From the NCBI GenBank assembly GCA_031772115.1, contig JAPDPK010000078.1, forward strand, positions 248,001 through 312,000: a DNA stretch of 64,000 nt. Direction: 5' to 3'. The notes under the pieces were generated by a model. That model saw nothing but the letters and a program-made list of their open reading frames with translations. It searched no databases and was not told the DNA's origin. A program made the translations under genes and the position numbers. Shown here one piece after another: positions 54,341 to 64,000 of this stretch; the stretch's first letter is position 1, and the number at the start of each line of letters is the position of its first letter. This DNA is from Heritiera littoralis. Taxonomy: Eukaryota; Streptophyta; Magnoliopsida; Malvales; Malvaceae.

Positions 54341-57300
54341 TGTAAGATCCGATTTTTACACTACTGTAGAGTCTAAATTCATAAAATTGATAATGGAAAT
54401 TAAATAAATAATGAATGTTAATTTCCAAAAAGATGAAAGCTCCTTCGGCGGGCGCGTACCATAAAGAAACGGCTCGCCGATTGGCGAGTAAAGTATGTGT
54501 GATCATCAATGCTGATGGCGAGTTGGACGAGAGTGTGGTCGCACAGGCGTGTTCGCCAACTTGTGAGATGAATCAGGGCATGGTTGGCGAGTTGAGCCAT
54601 GCCAGGTGATGGCCCGAAAAGGGCGAGAACTTGTGATCGCCACACAGAGGACAAGGAGTAGCCCCATGGCTGGCGAACTGATTTAGTGTGGCGAGTTGAT
54701 TGTTTTCCTTATTTGTTTGGCGAGTAGTTTAGTTCGCCAACTTCGTGGATAAGTGATGGCCGCTTGTGGCGAGGACTTGGAAACGCCAATACATTTGGCG
54801 AGTAAAGTGGTCGTCCAGATAGATGGGAAAATGAAAACAGAATTCAACCTAACAGCCAAAATTGACTTGTAAGTGATACGGTTGAAGACAATTAATGGTG
54901 AAGAGGTTGAAGTCAGTAAGGAATTTACCTGATTGGTTGAGGAAGTAAACAAAGGCTGCAGTAGAAGAAAAAGCCGTGTGAAAGGGAGACTTCCACGCCA
55001 CTTTGTGCTTCAGTTTTCTTCATGCATTAAAGGCATGAAGGACGTGAACAATGATGAAGGAAACAGGATAAGGGACAGGCGGTGGCTATTGATTGGCTGA
55101 GAATGTTTATATAAGCAGAGACAATTGATGAAAAACGAGTTAGCCAATTTCAGTTTCTTCACGAGAGCTATTTCCTGTTTCTTCCATTTCTCTGCCATGT
55201 TTGATCTACTGAGTTTCACTCTTCAGTTGGCTAAACCAGTAAACATGCTTATAAAACCTTTCTTTCTTAGCCTGGTGAGCTGAAGGAATAAGCAAATAGA
55301 GGCCAACATGAGACAGAAAAACAACGTGTTTTGGAAGTGCAGTTGGTTGAGGTGAGTTTCATATTTTCTGAGGTGTTCTTGATGTTCACTGATAGATTTC
55401 TATGATTTATGCAGTAATAAACATAGATACAGTCTTGTTTTAGTTAGATCCTTGGAAAATTGGAAAACAAGGAAAATTATGGAATAGGTGACGACAAGGG
55501 CGACTACAGCGATCGCCCAAGTTGAAAATAGTAATCGCCAATGATGCGAATAGATATTAAGTACTCGCCAAGGTAATTTTGTGGGCGAGAACGCCCAATT
55601 CTAGTGAAGTGAATGACGGGCGAGCTCTAATGCGAAGGCATTGGGCGAGAAGGATTGTGGGTGAACTTCCACAGTTAGCCAATGAAGGCTTCGTGAGTAA
55701 TGGCGGGCGAACTAATTGGGAATCTGATTGGGCGAGTAGTTATTTGATTTATTCTCGCCAAGTGATATATAAAGAAAATATTAATGAAATTTATATATAA
55801 TTTGCAGCCGATAATTGGGAATAGCTATGGGCGAACAGAGTGCCGGGCGAAGCAAGACTTCGTTGAACAAGGTAAGGGAAGTGTGTGTGAAGTGATGCAT
55901 GTCCTGTGGAGTAAATTTTATGAAAACATTAAGTTAAATGTTTTGTTTTCTGACATGCATGATTTTAAGAAGTTAATTGATAATTGTTTGATCGCGGGCG
56001 AGCTGATAGCCGCCTTTTGCTGTTTTGTTGGGTGAAATGATACAGGGCGGGCGAGCGCTTTGTATGTTTTATGTTGGGCACCCTTTGTGATTTATGTTGG
56101 GTGAATTGGTATTGGCGGGCGAACCAATCCCTTTTATACGTTTTAAACTCATTTCTATTTTTAAAGGGCGGGCGAACTTTCTTAATAGAAAGCTATAAGT
56201 TAAGCCAAATGGCGAGCTCTGTTTATGAGAACTGGGCGAGTGCCCTTGTTTTAAAGAGAAATCCGGGTAAAGCCGTAGTCGGGCGAACCCTTTTTTTAAG
56301 ATGTTGGGCGGGCGGCCCTTGTTTTAAACTGAAGGCGGGCGAACGATATCAACGAGATTTCTGTTTTGAAAAGCTAAGTGGCGGGCGAATACTAATTCAC
56401 CGTCTTATCGAGTTGATTTCTGGGCGAGCCACAGAGGGCAAGCCAGTTTTGCTTCAGATTTTAAAAGCAAAGAGGCGGGCGAACACATGTTCTCCGCCAC
56501 AGCGAGCTGCTTCCATGGGCAAGCCATGTCGGGCGAGCTGATCATGGGCGAGCAGGTTTTAAAAGTTGAGATTACGGGCTGTTTTTGGTGTTTTATTGTT
56601 TTATAAGAAATCAAATCATTTTGTGGAAATGATATATGAGATATAAAAGTTGATTTTGAGACTTTAGGCCCTGAGTTCATGCGTTGCTAGTGCGTGACCT
56701 ACCTGGGGCGGTGGCTCGGTCAATGGACCAATGAGTGCACCTCAGGGCGTCACAGGGCTGATGGACCTGCCAAGTCATCAGCGGTCTCGAGGTCACTTGG
56801 CAAGTGGACCCGAGGACCCCTTTAGATTATGGCCATAGATCTGAGATAGCCGTGAGGGGCGATGGCCTACGGGTGCACCCCAAAAGCGGCAGGTTTCGTT
56901 CTCCCAAGGTGGAGGAGAACGATGATAGCATGATTTATTTGTTGCCTAGTCTCAACTTATCAGTTTCTATTTACTGTGAGGATTTGTTGAAATCCTCGAT
57001 AGTGTTTACTACATTTTAAAGTAAACTGTTAGTCGGTGTTTAATGGTGTTTTAAGAGAGTTGTTTACTATATATCCATTCTTTTCTACTGGGTTATTGTT
57101 AAGAAAAGAACAAATGAGTTGATATATAGTTTTGCTTTATTTAAAGCAGCATATGTTTCCTTTACTGAGCGTATGAATCGCTCACCCCTTTGTTTAACTC
57201 CACAGATAAGAAGTACGCGGAGTCGAGAGAATTAGTTCTCAGATGGGTATAGCTATGCTTAAAGCACTAGGCATGGCACATTAAACGTGACAGGTACAGT

Positions 57301-57528
57301 CTTTCCTCTTTTACATTTCAGACATGTATACAGTACTACCTTAATGAAATAAAGGTTATAGGGGATGTCAGATGTAAGGAATAATGAAAAGAAATTTCAT
57401 ATTCCATAATTAATAGATAAATGTTTATCATTTATCACTATTACTGTTGAATGTTAATGGCATCGCAGACAGCCCAACCGGTAAAGTTGTATGGAAATAC
57501 GTTGAAAATGTGGTAACGGGATGTTACA
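54341..57528 (+). repeat. 3' LTR of element 2
   Basis: 3188 bp, almost identical to the 5' LTR; differences are scattered single-base changes and short indels, with more of them from about 57000 onward. Confidence 0.95.
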
Positions 57529-58380
57529 ATAATAATTTTAACTAAACATGTTTTCTATTTTAAGAATTTAAAAACAATGCAAAACAAAAAAAAAATTGCA
57601 AAAACGATCCCTACCCCTTGTGCTTATGAGCTTTACTGGAGTTAGAATATTAGTATTCCTTCCAAATTTCCTATATATCTAGATCTATATATTTATAAAC
57701 TTATTCCATAATAAAAGTTGTAACTTGCAAAGTAGGGGCATACAATATATGTAACCTATACAAATATTTAATGAATGAATCTCATTAAATTGTGTACACA
57801 TGAAAAATAAGACAATTTAATTACAAGTGTTAAATAAGTTTGTGTTAGCATGAAACCAACTAATTATTTAACTTTATTCGAAAACAAGTTTTAATTTTAA
57901 ATCATATGAAAAAGTGATAATAAATAGTACACTATAAATTTATAGCTTATTCAAATATATATGATCTAACCTTAATATCAAATATTCATATATTTTATTC
58001 AGGATAATTTGCTTTAACAAAAAGTTTGCAATAACAAATAAAGAAATAGATAAATCAAAATTAGTCAATATTTAATTTAATAAGAAAATTATCTTTTATG
58101 GAAAGTTTATTTAATAAAGGTTTCAATTCAATGTTAATAAAGAAATAAGTAAATTGCTTGATTACTTTTTTAATTTAATAATAAAATTATTAAGGAGGAT
58201 GAAAGAATTAATTTAAACAACTATATTCACTTTTTATTATTCTCGATCGTTCTCCTAAAAAAAAAAAAAACCTTCAATTATTGTTGTATTGTCAACAAAC
58301 AACAAAACAAGACAAAAGAAAAGAATCAATCCTTTTATATATCCTATTAACTTTCATCTCTTACCACATGTTTGGTTGGT
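57529..58380 (+). repeat. Duplicated intergenic block, copy b
   Basis: 57705-58375 is the shorter counterpart of 10040-11210. It includes a short poly-A run at 58258-58270. No gene. Confidence 0.75.
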
Positions 58381-58984
58381 AATATTTCCATGGGCCATGG
58401 TAAATTCTGATCATACAGTGTATTCTAATGCTTAATACAGGTTTTCAATATTTTGCCAAAATCCAATATTTTCCTCTTCCATGCTGAAATGTTGTAAAAA
58501 AAATATCGTTTTTAATATTTTTTCGTTTTTAGGCGTTGCCATGGTTCTTAGCAAATTGAACTTTAACAATGAGTGAACTTACCTAGCCATATCAAGCATG
58601 CTTGCATGCAGTGCCGGTAAAAGCCTCCCTACTCTGTAGTCTGTTCTCCCTCCAAGGGATATTTAAATGTTAATTTTAGGCTTTTATTAGTAATTTCAAA
58701 TGTGAAAGCACCAGCTAGTATTTAACCTGCAAGAGCTAACAATAAAGTTAAGCCAAAAAAGTGAAGGAAGACAGCTATTGCTTTAATCATGCCTTGTGGC
58801 ACCCATGAAAGTGGCACCAAGACCATAAAAGTTGACTCCTAAATTTGGTTCATTTCTCTTGTTTTTTCCTTGTTCCTTCTTTTCTTCTTCCTAAATCAGT
58901 AAATCACACCTTGATCTTTTTATTTTCTTGAGTGAATATATCAATCAAGTTGCTAACACAGATTTGCATAGCCTTCTATCAATA
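58381..58984 (+). other. Upstream region of NLR copy 4
   Basis: Carries the shared upstream blocks in the same order as before copy 3: GTGTATTCTAATGCTTAATA, CCTCTTCCATGCTGAAATG, the TTTTTAGGCGTTGCCATG block, AAAGTTAAGCCAAAAAAGTG and GAAAGTGGCACCAAGACCAT. A promoter is likely within it; I cannot point to a TATA box with confidence. Confidence 0.6.
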
Positions 58985-59118
58985 GTTGATTCACTGCTAG
59001 TTTCTTTGCTCTATACACTTGTTCTACCAGGGTTCTGGACTTTGCTTCCCTGCATTTTGTTTTCTTCCCCATTCAAGGTCTTCCCGAAGCATCGGCCAAT
59101 CTAGGGACTCAGCTCAAG
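58985..59118 (+). promoter_or_regulatory. 5' leader exon of NLR copy 4
   Basis: TTGATTCACTGCTAGTTTCT...GAAGCATCGGCCAATCTAGG...CAGCTCAAG/GTAGGC. No ATG within it. Exon start approximate. Confidence 0.75.
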
Positions 59119-59515
59119 GTAGGCAAATTTCAATTTTCGGTATTCTGTTTCTTTTTCATGCTTGTCATGATTTTGTTTTCTCTTTTCTGTTTGATTAATG
59201 CTATTCCTTTTCCTCTTTCACTACTGATGTTGCCTTTCTATAATTCCTTGTTTATAGCAAAAAAAATACATGATTTCATGAAGACCATAATGTAATAGAT
59301 CCATGAAGAAAGCACTTGGAAACGTTTATAGCAAAAAAAGAAACATGATCGGGATAGTAGCTTTTATCTACAATAATATATTTAATATTGATTTAATGAC
59401 CAACTTGTCTAATTAAAATATGCTTCTTACAAATTTATTGCATCTATTTACATGATTATGGTTATAAAGTCCATTTAATGGTTTATGATTTACATATTTG
59501 TTTTTACGTACGCAG
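59119..59515 (+). other. Leader intron of NLR copy 4
   Basis: GTAGGC at 59119, acceptor ACGTACGCAG ending at 59515; the start codon follows at 59535. The intron is shorter than in copies 2 and 3. Confidence 0.75.
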
Positions 59516-59534
59516 GGACTTACAAGTTACAACC

Positions 59535-62276
59535 ATGCAGTTTATTTTCAAAAAGATTACTGAATTATGGGACACTCCAAAAAACCTTGAGGAGAAAAAA
59601 AATGAGCTCAAGAGAAAATTGGAGGAACTAAATGCTCTAAAAGAAGACACGGAGTCAAGAAGGAGCACGGAGCTGTTGCATCCAAGAAAGAAACTAAAGA
59701 GAGAAGTTGAGTTATGGTTCCAAAGTGTTGAAAGAATAAACGGCGAAATTCAAGATCTTGAACAAAAAATTGGAGAAAGTACTAATGTTGTCTCACGTGG
59801 ACTCTTCAAAGGAAATGTTTCCAAGAAGATACAAGAAGTCGAAGAACTTTTTCAACAGGGTAAGTCTCACAACAGTTTGGTAGTTGACAACCCTGGGTGG
59901 ATTGGACAAGCTCTATCTACGACAAATTTATTCGGTGATGCTGCACAGATCTGTATGAAACAAATTTGGGACTACTTGATGGATGATGACATTCAGAAGA
60001 TTGGAGTTTGGGGGATGGGAGGAATAGGTAAAACAACTATCATGAAGCTCATACATAACCAACTTCTGAAGGAGACTGAAAAATTTGACAAAGTGATGTG
60101 GATCACTGTGTCAAAGGAGATGAATATCTTTAAACTGCAAGGTAGGATTACACGTGCAATGGGTGTAACCTTCTATGAAGATGTAGATCAAACAATAAGA
60201 GCAGGGGTGATACGCAAAATATTGGATCGTAAAGGCAAGTATGTGCTAATCCTAGATGATCTGTGGGACAAACTTTCTCTTGAAGAAGTAGGCATCCCCG
60301 AGCCTTCGAATGGGAGTAAATTATTGGTAACCACTCGGTTATTAAATGTGTGTCACCATTTGGATTGTCAAGAAGTTAAAGTACCTACTCTTTCAAAACC
60401 AGATGGCTTGAAGTTGTTCCTGGAAAAAGTAGGTCAAGACATTTCAGATGATCCAGATTTGTTACCCTTTGTGGAATCTGTAGCTGAAGAATGTGCTGGT
60501 TTGCCCTTGGCTATTATTACAATAGCAGGCAGTATGAAGGGTGTACGTGACATTTGTGAGTGGAGGAATGCAGTCTTTGAATTAAATAGAAATGTAAAAA
60601 GCGTTAAGGAGATGGAAGAGAAGGTATTTCAAAAGCTTCGATTCAGTTATGATCATTTAGGAGATGAAAAAGTGAAGCAGTGCTTCCTCTGCTGTGCATT
60701 ATATCCTGAAGATCATGAAATAAACACAAATGAGCTTATAAAACTTTGGATTGCAGAAGAGCTTGTGGAAGAAGTGGATAGCATGCAAACAGAGGTTGAC
60801 AGGGGGCATACCATACTGAATAAACTCAAAAACAGTTGTTTGATTGAAAAAGGTATTGACTTTGAAGATCGTGTGAAGCTTCATGACGTTATAAGGGACA
60901 TGGCATTACGCATCACAAGTGTAAGTCCACGATTCTTGGTGAGAGCTGGCATGCAATTGGAAGAGATACCGGATGTGAAATATTGGAATGAAGATTTGGA
61001 CAAGGCTTCATTGATGGAGAATCGGCACTTGCAAATTCCATACCAAATGCCTCCCCCAAAATGTCAAAAGCTCACAACATTATTGTTTTCCAATTGTGAC
61101 ATCGAGATTATTCCAGAGTGTTTCTTTGAGCAAATGCATGAACTCAAGATACTTGATCTTTCTGGAAATGCTATTAGGAGATTGCCAAATTCCATCTCTA
61201 ATTTGAAGACTCTCACTACATTACTGCTTGGTGGGTGTCATGAATTAGACGAGCTGCCATCTGTTTCAAAACTTCAAGCTTTAAAGAAGTTGGACCTTAA
61301 TGGAACTAATATCAAGTATATTCCTTGCGGGATGAACATGTTGATAAATCTCAAATATCTTAATATGAGTAGAACGAGTATAAAAAGGGTGGCCGATGGA
61401 ATACTGGGAAAAATGACATCCCTTCAGCAGTTGGCACTGAATACTTACTATAAAACCTTGGTGAGAGGGGAAGAAATTGGTGGATTGAGGAAGTTGGAAT
61501 TGTTTGAAGGGAGGTTTTATGAGTTGAAGGAGTTTAAGAGCTACGGACAAACTTTGCTTGCTCGAAGAAGAGGTCCTCGTGAATACTACATTTATGTGGG
61601 TCATCATCTATCGGTTTCTCATCCCGAGCTGGAAAAATTCATTGAATTATGTGGTTGTGATATCATCGGTACAGATGGTGACATTAAGGTCCCGTATGAT
61701 GTTGAGGAATTGATAATTAAGAAGTGCATTGTTGATTTGTGTGACGGGGCATTTTTCTCGTGGTTTACCCCAGTGCCATGTAACATTTTCTCCTCCCTTT
61801 CTCGGATTACGATACATGAATGTGGAAATATAATGAAGTTGTTCTCGTCCAATTGGGTGTTGCACAACCTCCAAAATTTGTGTAGTTTAGAGGTTGAGTT
61901 TTGCAAGGAGATAGAAGAAATAATAGTATCGGAACCAGAATTGGAGGCAGAAGGAATAAGTAGCTTCAAATTTACTCTTCCCAAGTTATTGAGCTTGAAG
62001 TTGTGGAATCTACCAGAACTGAAAAGCATTTGTGGTGAAAATGGAGTAATGGTTTGTGATTCTATTGAAACAATTGAAATAAGAGGTTGTGAAAAATTAA
62101 AGAGGATACCTCTGAATCTTCCCTTGCAAGATGATGGCCAACCATCTCCTCCTCCTTCTCTTCAAACAATTACTGTATCTCCAGAGGAGTGGTGGGAGTT
62201 GGCGGAGTGGGACCATCCAAATGCCAAGTCGCTGTTGGAGCCCTACACAAGTAAGTGGTTGTTTCCTCTTTGTTGA
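59535..62276 (+). CDS. NLR copy 4: intact RPS5-like CC-NBS-LRR disease resistance protein
   Basis: Predicted 913 residues if unspliced. Coiled-coil N-terminus (MQFIFKKITELWDTPKNLEE..., to about 110); P-loop GMGGIGKTT (160-168); kinase-2 LILDDLW (238-244); RNBS-B LLVTTRLL; GLPLA (322-326); RNBS-D CFLCCALYPEDHEI; LHD at 449-451; LRRs from about 500; conserved end EEWWELAEWDHPNAKSLLEP. It would act inside the cell as an ATP/ADP-switched immune receptor; for RPS5 the trigger is a modified guardee kinase, but no partner can be inferred here. Start chosen at 59535, behind the leader acceptor at 59515, rather than at 59478, which lies in the intron. It has no N-terminal MG..C myristoylation motif like that of RPS5. 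A strong donor CACAA/GTAAGTGG at 62250/62251 near the end suggests an alternative last exon (62423-62574). Confidence 0.95.
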   Translation: MQFIFKKITELWDTPKNLEEKKNELKRKLEELNALKEDTESRRSTELLHPRKKLKREVELWFQSVERINGEIQDLEQKIGESTNVVSRGLFKGNVSKKIQEVEELFQQGKSHNSLVVDNPGWIGQALSTTNLFGDAAQICMKQIWDYLMDDDIQKIGVWGMGGIGKTTIMKLIHNQLLKETEKFDKVMWITVSKEMNIFKLQGRITRAMGVTFYEDVDQTIRAGVIRKILDRKGKYVLILDDLWDKLSLEEVGIPEPSNGSKLLVTTRLLNVCHHLDCQEVKVPTLSKPDGLKLFLEKVGQDISDDPDLLPFVESVAEECAGLPLAIITIAGSMKGVRDICEWRNAVFELNRNVKSVKEMEEKVFQKLRFSYDHLGDEKVKQCFLCCALYPEDHEINTNELIKLWIAEELVEEVDSMQTEVDRGHTILNKLKNSCLIEKGIDFEDRVKLHDVIRDMALRITSVSPRFLVRAGMQLEEIPDVKYWNEDLDKASLMENRHLQIPYQMPPPKCQKLTTLLFSNCDIEIIPECFFEQMHELKILDLSGNAIRRLPNSISNLKTLTTLLLGGCHELDELPSVSKLQALKKLDLNGTNIKYIPCGMNMLINLKYLNMSRTSIKRVADGILGKMTSLQQLALNTYYKTLVRGEEIGGLRKLELFEGRFYELKEFKSYGQTLLARRRGPREYYIYVGHHLSVSHPELEKFIELCGCDIIGTDGDIKVPYDVEELIIKKCIVDLCDGAFFSWFTPVPCNIFSSLSRITIHECGNIMKLFSSNWVLHNLQNLCSLEVEFCKEIEEIIVSEPELEAEGISSFKFTLPKLLSLKLWNLPELKSICGENGVMVCDSIETIEIRGCEKLKRIPLNLPLQDDGQPSPPPSLQTITVSPEEWWELAEWDHPNAKSLLEPYTSKWLFPLC

Positions 62277-62422
62277 AATGCTTGACCACCACGGCGGTTA
62301 CTGTTTCTTTTAATCTCATGTCTGACCACAACAGTAACTTATTTATCTCTCACCATTTTCAATTTCTTATATGTTTTTTTAATTCATGTTTCTTTTTTTT
62401 TTCTCTTCTTATGTTTCCCTAG
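62251..62422 (+). other. Candidate last intron of NLR copy 4
   Basis: 172 bp, GTAAGT at the 5' end, pyrimidine-rich tract and TTTCCCTAG at the 3' end. The acceptor is the same that marks the 3' exon after the other copies. Confidence 0.65.
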
Positions 62423-62574
62423 ATCTATTACCCGCACCCGCACCTATAAATTTGAGAGTTGAAATGGTGCTGAGAAGCGCAAAAATCAAGAAACGACATA
62501 AGAAAAAGAAAAGATCAAGATTTAATAATCTCTCTGCCAAGGTAGATACCTCTGAATCTTCCCTTTCAAGATGA
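62423..62574 (+). CDS. Candidate alternative last exon of NLR copy 4, basic tail
   Basis: Splicing 62250 to 62423 keeps the reading frame (2716 + 152 nt = 956 codons with stop) and gives ..EPYT-N, then LLPAPAPINLRVEMVLRSAK followed by IKKRHKKKKRSRFNN and a stop at 62574. The protein would be 955 residues with a lysine/arginine-rich tail that resembles a nuclear localisation signal. About 110 bp of this exon (62433-62540) have no counterpart after the other copies. Evidence is splice-site quality and frame only. Confidence 0.5.
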
Positions 62575-62720
62575 TAGCCTACCATCTCCTCATTCTCTTA
62601 CTGAAATTAGTGTATCATCTCAGGAGTGGTAGGAATTGGGGAGTGGGACCATCCAAATGCCAAGTGTCTGTTGGAGCCCTACATTTACTTCTATAATTTG
62701 CCGATTCGTGGAAATGTCTA
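62540..62720 (+). pseudogene. NLR C-terminal fragment of a fifth copy
   Basis: Begins with AGATACCTCTGAATCTTCCC and runs through a version of EEWWELVEWDHPNAKSLLQP (one W codon is TAG) to TTTGCCGATTCGTGG. It is closest to the end of copy 3 (35460-35630). It follows directly on the copy 4 3' exon. Confidence 0.85.
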
Positions 62721-63773
62721 ACCACTACCGCGGTCATTGGTCTCTGATCAAATGCCTGATCAAAACGGTAGCTTATTTCAAATGGTAGCCTTTCTTTATC
62801 CCTTTCCCTTTTCAGTTTCTTATGTGTTAATCTCATGCTTGGGCTTTCCAGTTTTCTTGGAGACCTTTCTAGCACACCAATGATTATTTGCTATGAGTAT
62901 TGGCAACAGCAGCTCACACAGTTGTTTGGAACTCCATTGATGCATGTTCTTGTCAAGTCTGATACGTTTCTGCCCTTGTTGATGTTTACAATGTTTGTTT
63001 GAATTTAGGTAAGGGTGAACAACTTTTGTCAAATTCTTCAATTGCTCAAATTTGGATTGAATTCTGTTATGAAGTATCCAGAAATAATTTCATCAAAAAC
63101 AAACTTGATAAAACAAAAAATCATACCGACGTTTTCTTTTTTTCCTTTGGGTTATAATTCATTGTTTTCCCTCTTCTTGTGTTTTCCTAGATTTATTTAC
63201 CACTGAAGGATTAGAAATGGCAATTGCTCACTAGGAATGAAGCAAAGGAGAACAGTAAATTTCGCACCTCTGCTGGACAAGTGTTCTCAATTTGCTTAAT
63301 ATTTGTTGACTGTGTACTTTCTTTCATGTCTGTTACAGAAACATGTCAAGAATTTCTCTCTGTATTAATCATCGAAACTAAGTTCTCGTTATTTGACTGT
63401 CAGGCAAATTCTGTTACCCTTAAATCTGCTGCAAAGTTGTATTCCCTTTGCTCAGATTTTTTTTTTGATGTAAAGATATATCATTTCAAAATTAATTGGC
63501 GAGTTTGTGGAATAGAAAGAAGCTGGATTCTTGGTAAGAGCTTGGCATGGAATTGAAAGAGTTAGCAATGATATATCCAAATCAATGAAGTAGATTAACC
63601 ATTAGACGTTTCCAATCTACTGCTGTTTAATTAACAACAGAATGTTGCCTTTCTAAATTTTTCTTTGGCAACAATTTCCCTTTACTTCAACCTCACCATA
63701 CCTCATTAGCTATGGACAGCCCAAAGGAATTAACATAGTGCAACTTAATTTAAAAATTGGATTTTATTTTTAT
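62721..63773 (+). repeat. 3' flank of the fifth copy, paralogous to the flank of copy 3
   Basis: Matches 35631-36960 without the Tourist-like MITE, including the 3' exon acceptor TTTTCCTAG (63182-63190) and the CAACAATTTC/GACAGCCCAAAGGAATTAAC blocks. Homology stops at about 63773. Open frames 63015-63206 and 63224-63556 are not genes as far as I can tell. Confidence 0.8.
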
Positions 63774-64000
63774 ACAAAGTAACACCCCGGCGTTGTGGCG
63801 GTAAAATAATTTAAAGTGCAAACATGAGGAGTTGAAAATTGTATTAACATTAGATAAAAGTGAAATGCTTTAAATTGAACTATTAAAGTCTGAAAGAAGA
63901 TTACTACAACAAACTTAATTACAAAAATCAAAATAAACCATCTTCAAATCATTATGCACATTCGTCCAAATGGAGAAACAAAAGATGCTTAACACCCAAA
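63774..64000. other. Sequence unrelated to the cluster, possible element edge
   Basis: Paralogy to 36960 breaks at about 63773; the new sequence starts near GTAACACCCCGGCG, which recalls TGTAACACCC starts of gypsy LTRs. The window ends too early to tell. Confidence 0.3.

Larger units (their letters stand above)
47206..57528 (+). mobile_element. Element 2: large non-autonomous gypsy retrotransposon
   Basis: LTRs at 47206-50411 and 54341-57528 begin TGTAAGATCCGATTTTTACA and end GGGATGTTACA. TSD ATAAT at 47201-47205 and 57529-57533. The 3.9-kb interior has the same primer site and polypurine context as element 1 but no gag, protease or RT frame. Only broken integrase and tail sequence can be read. 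The LTRs differ at about 25 positions over 3.2 kb by eye, mostly single-base. Thus young in insertion yet dead in coding. It probably moved using proteins from a relative of element 1 (inference). Confidence 0.93.

Noticed and set aside
59478..59534. Upstream ATG at 59478 as the start of copy 4 (and 21739 for copy 1)
   Set aside because: Both lie inside the leader intron, before the acceptor conserved in all copies.

Overview
The window is nuclear DNA of a flowering plant, almost certainly a eudicot. It is AT-rich, carries intron-bearing CC-NBS-LRR (CNL) disease-resistance genes of the RPS5-like, non-TIR type, and holds Ty3/gypsy retrotransposons with the plant initiator-Met tRNA primer site plus several plant MITE types. 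I cannot name the species. Nothing looks prokaryotic; I found no tRNA gene, rRNA gene or CRISPR array.

The backbone is a tandem CNL cluster, all on the plus strand. Copy 1 (21823-24576) is open over 917 codons. Copy 2 (26629-29211) is a heavily broken pseudogene. Copy 3 (32889-35630) is broken by three small deletions. Copy 4 (59535-62276, or spliced to 62574) is intact. Fragments of further copies lie at about 2060-2445, 3515-3605, 24970-25340, 37915-38000 and 62540-62720. The copies were duplicated with their flanks: an ATG-free leader exon, a leader intron ending just upstream of the start codon, a 3' exon behind a TTTTCCTAG acceptor, and several upstream blocks recur with each copy. Comparing these flanks reveals empty sites for several insertions and an orphan leader near 45.4-45.9 kb with no gene behind it.

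Two full-length LTR retrotransposons lie in the cluster. Element 1 (13024-21168, TSD ATATA) is a chromovirus-type gypsy element with recognisable gag, protease, RT-RNase H, integrase and chromodomain-like tail, now broken by stops and frameshifts; it sits about 650 bp upstream of copy 1. Element 2 (47206-57528, TSD ATAAT) has 3.2-kb LTRs that look about 99 percent identical by eye, but its interior is decayed and rearranged, so it looks non-autonomous. Both share LTR ends, primer site, polypurine tract, an LTR hairpin and a GGCGAG-type repeated motif. A piece of another LTR opens the window (1 to about 1575), and a probable solo LTR on the minus strand spans about 5315-9652.

Smaller elements with visible ends are an Emigrant-like MITE (4678-5199), a Tourist-like MITE (36329-36485), a Mutator-like MITE with 9-bp TSD full of CACGTG motifs (42728-43525) and a twice-present 0.45-kb insertion with an 8-bp direct repeat (39460-39910 and about 40903-41325). 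Non-NLR gene pieces are a dynein light chain exon remnant (2868-3060) and an unrecognised exon at 31221-31437 with a second copy near 38376.

The points I would look at first are an in-frame spliced C-terminal exon in copy 4 that would add a lysine/arginine-rich tail, an in-frame LRR duplication in copy 1, the G-box-loaded MITE, and the autonomous/non-autonomous retrotransposon pair.
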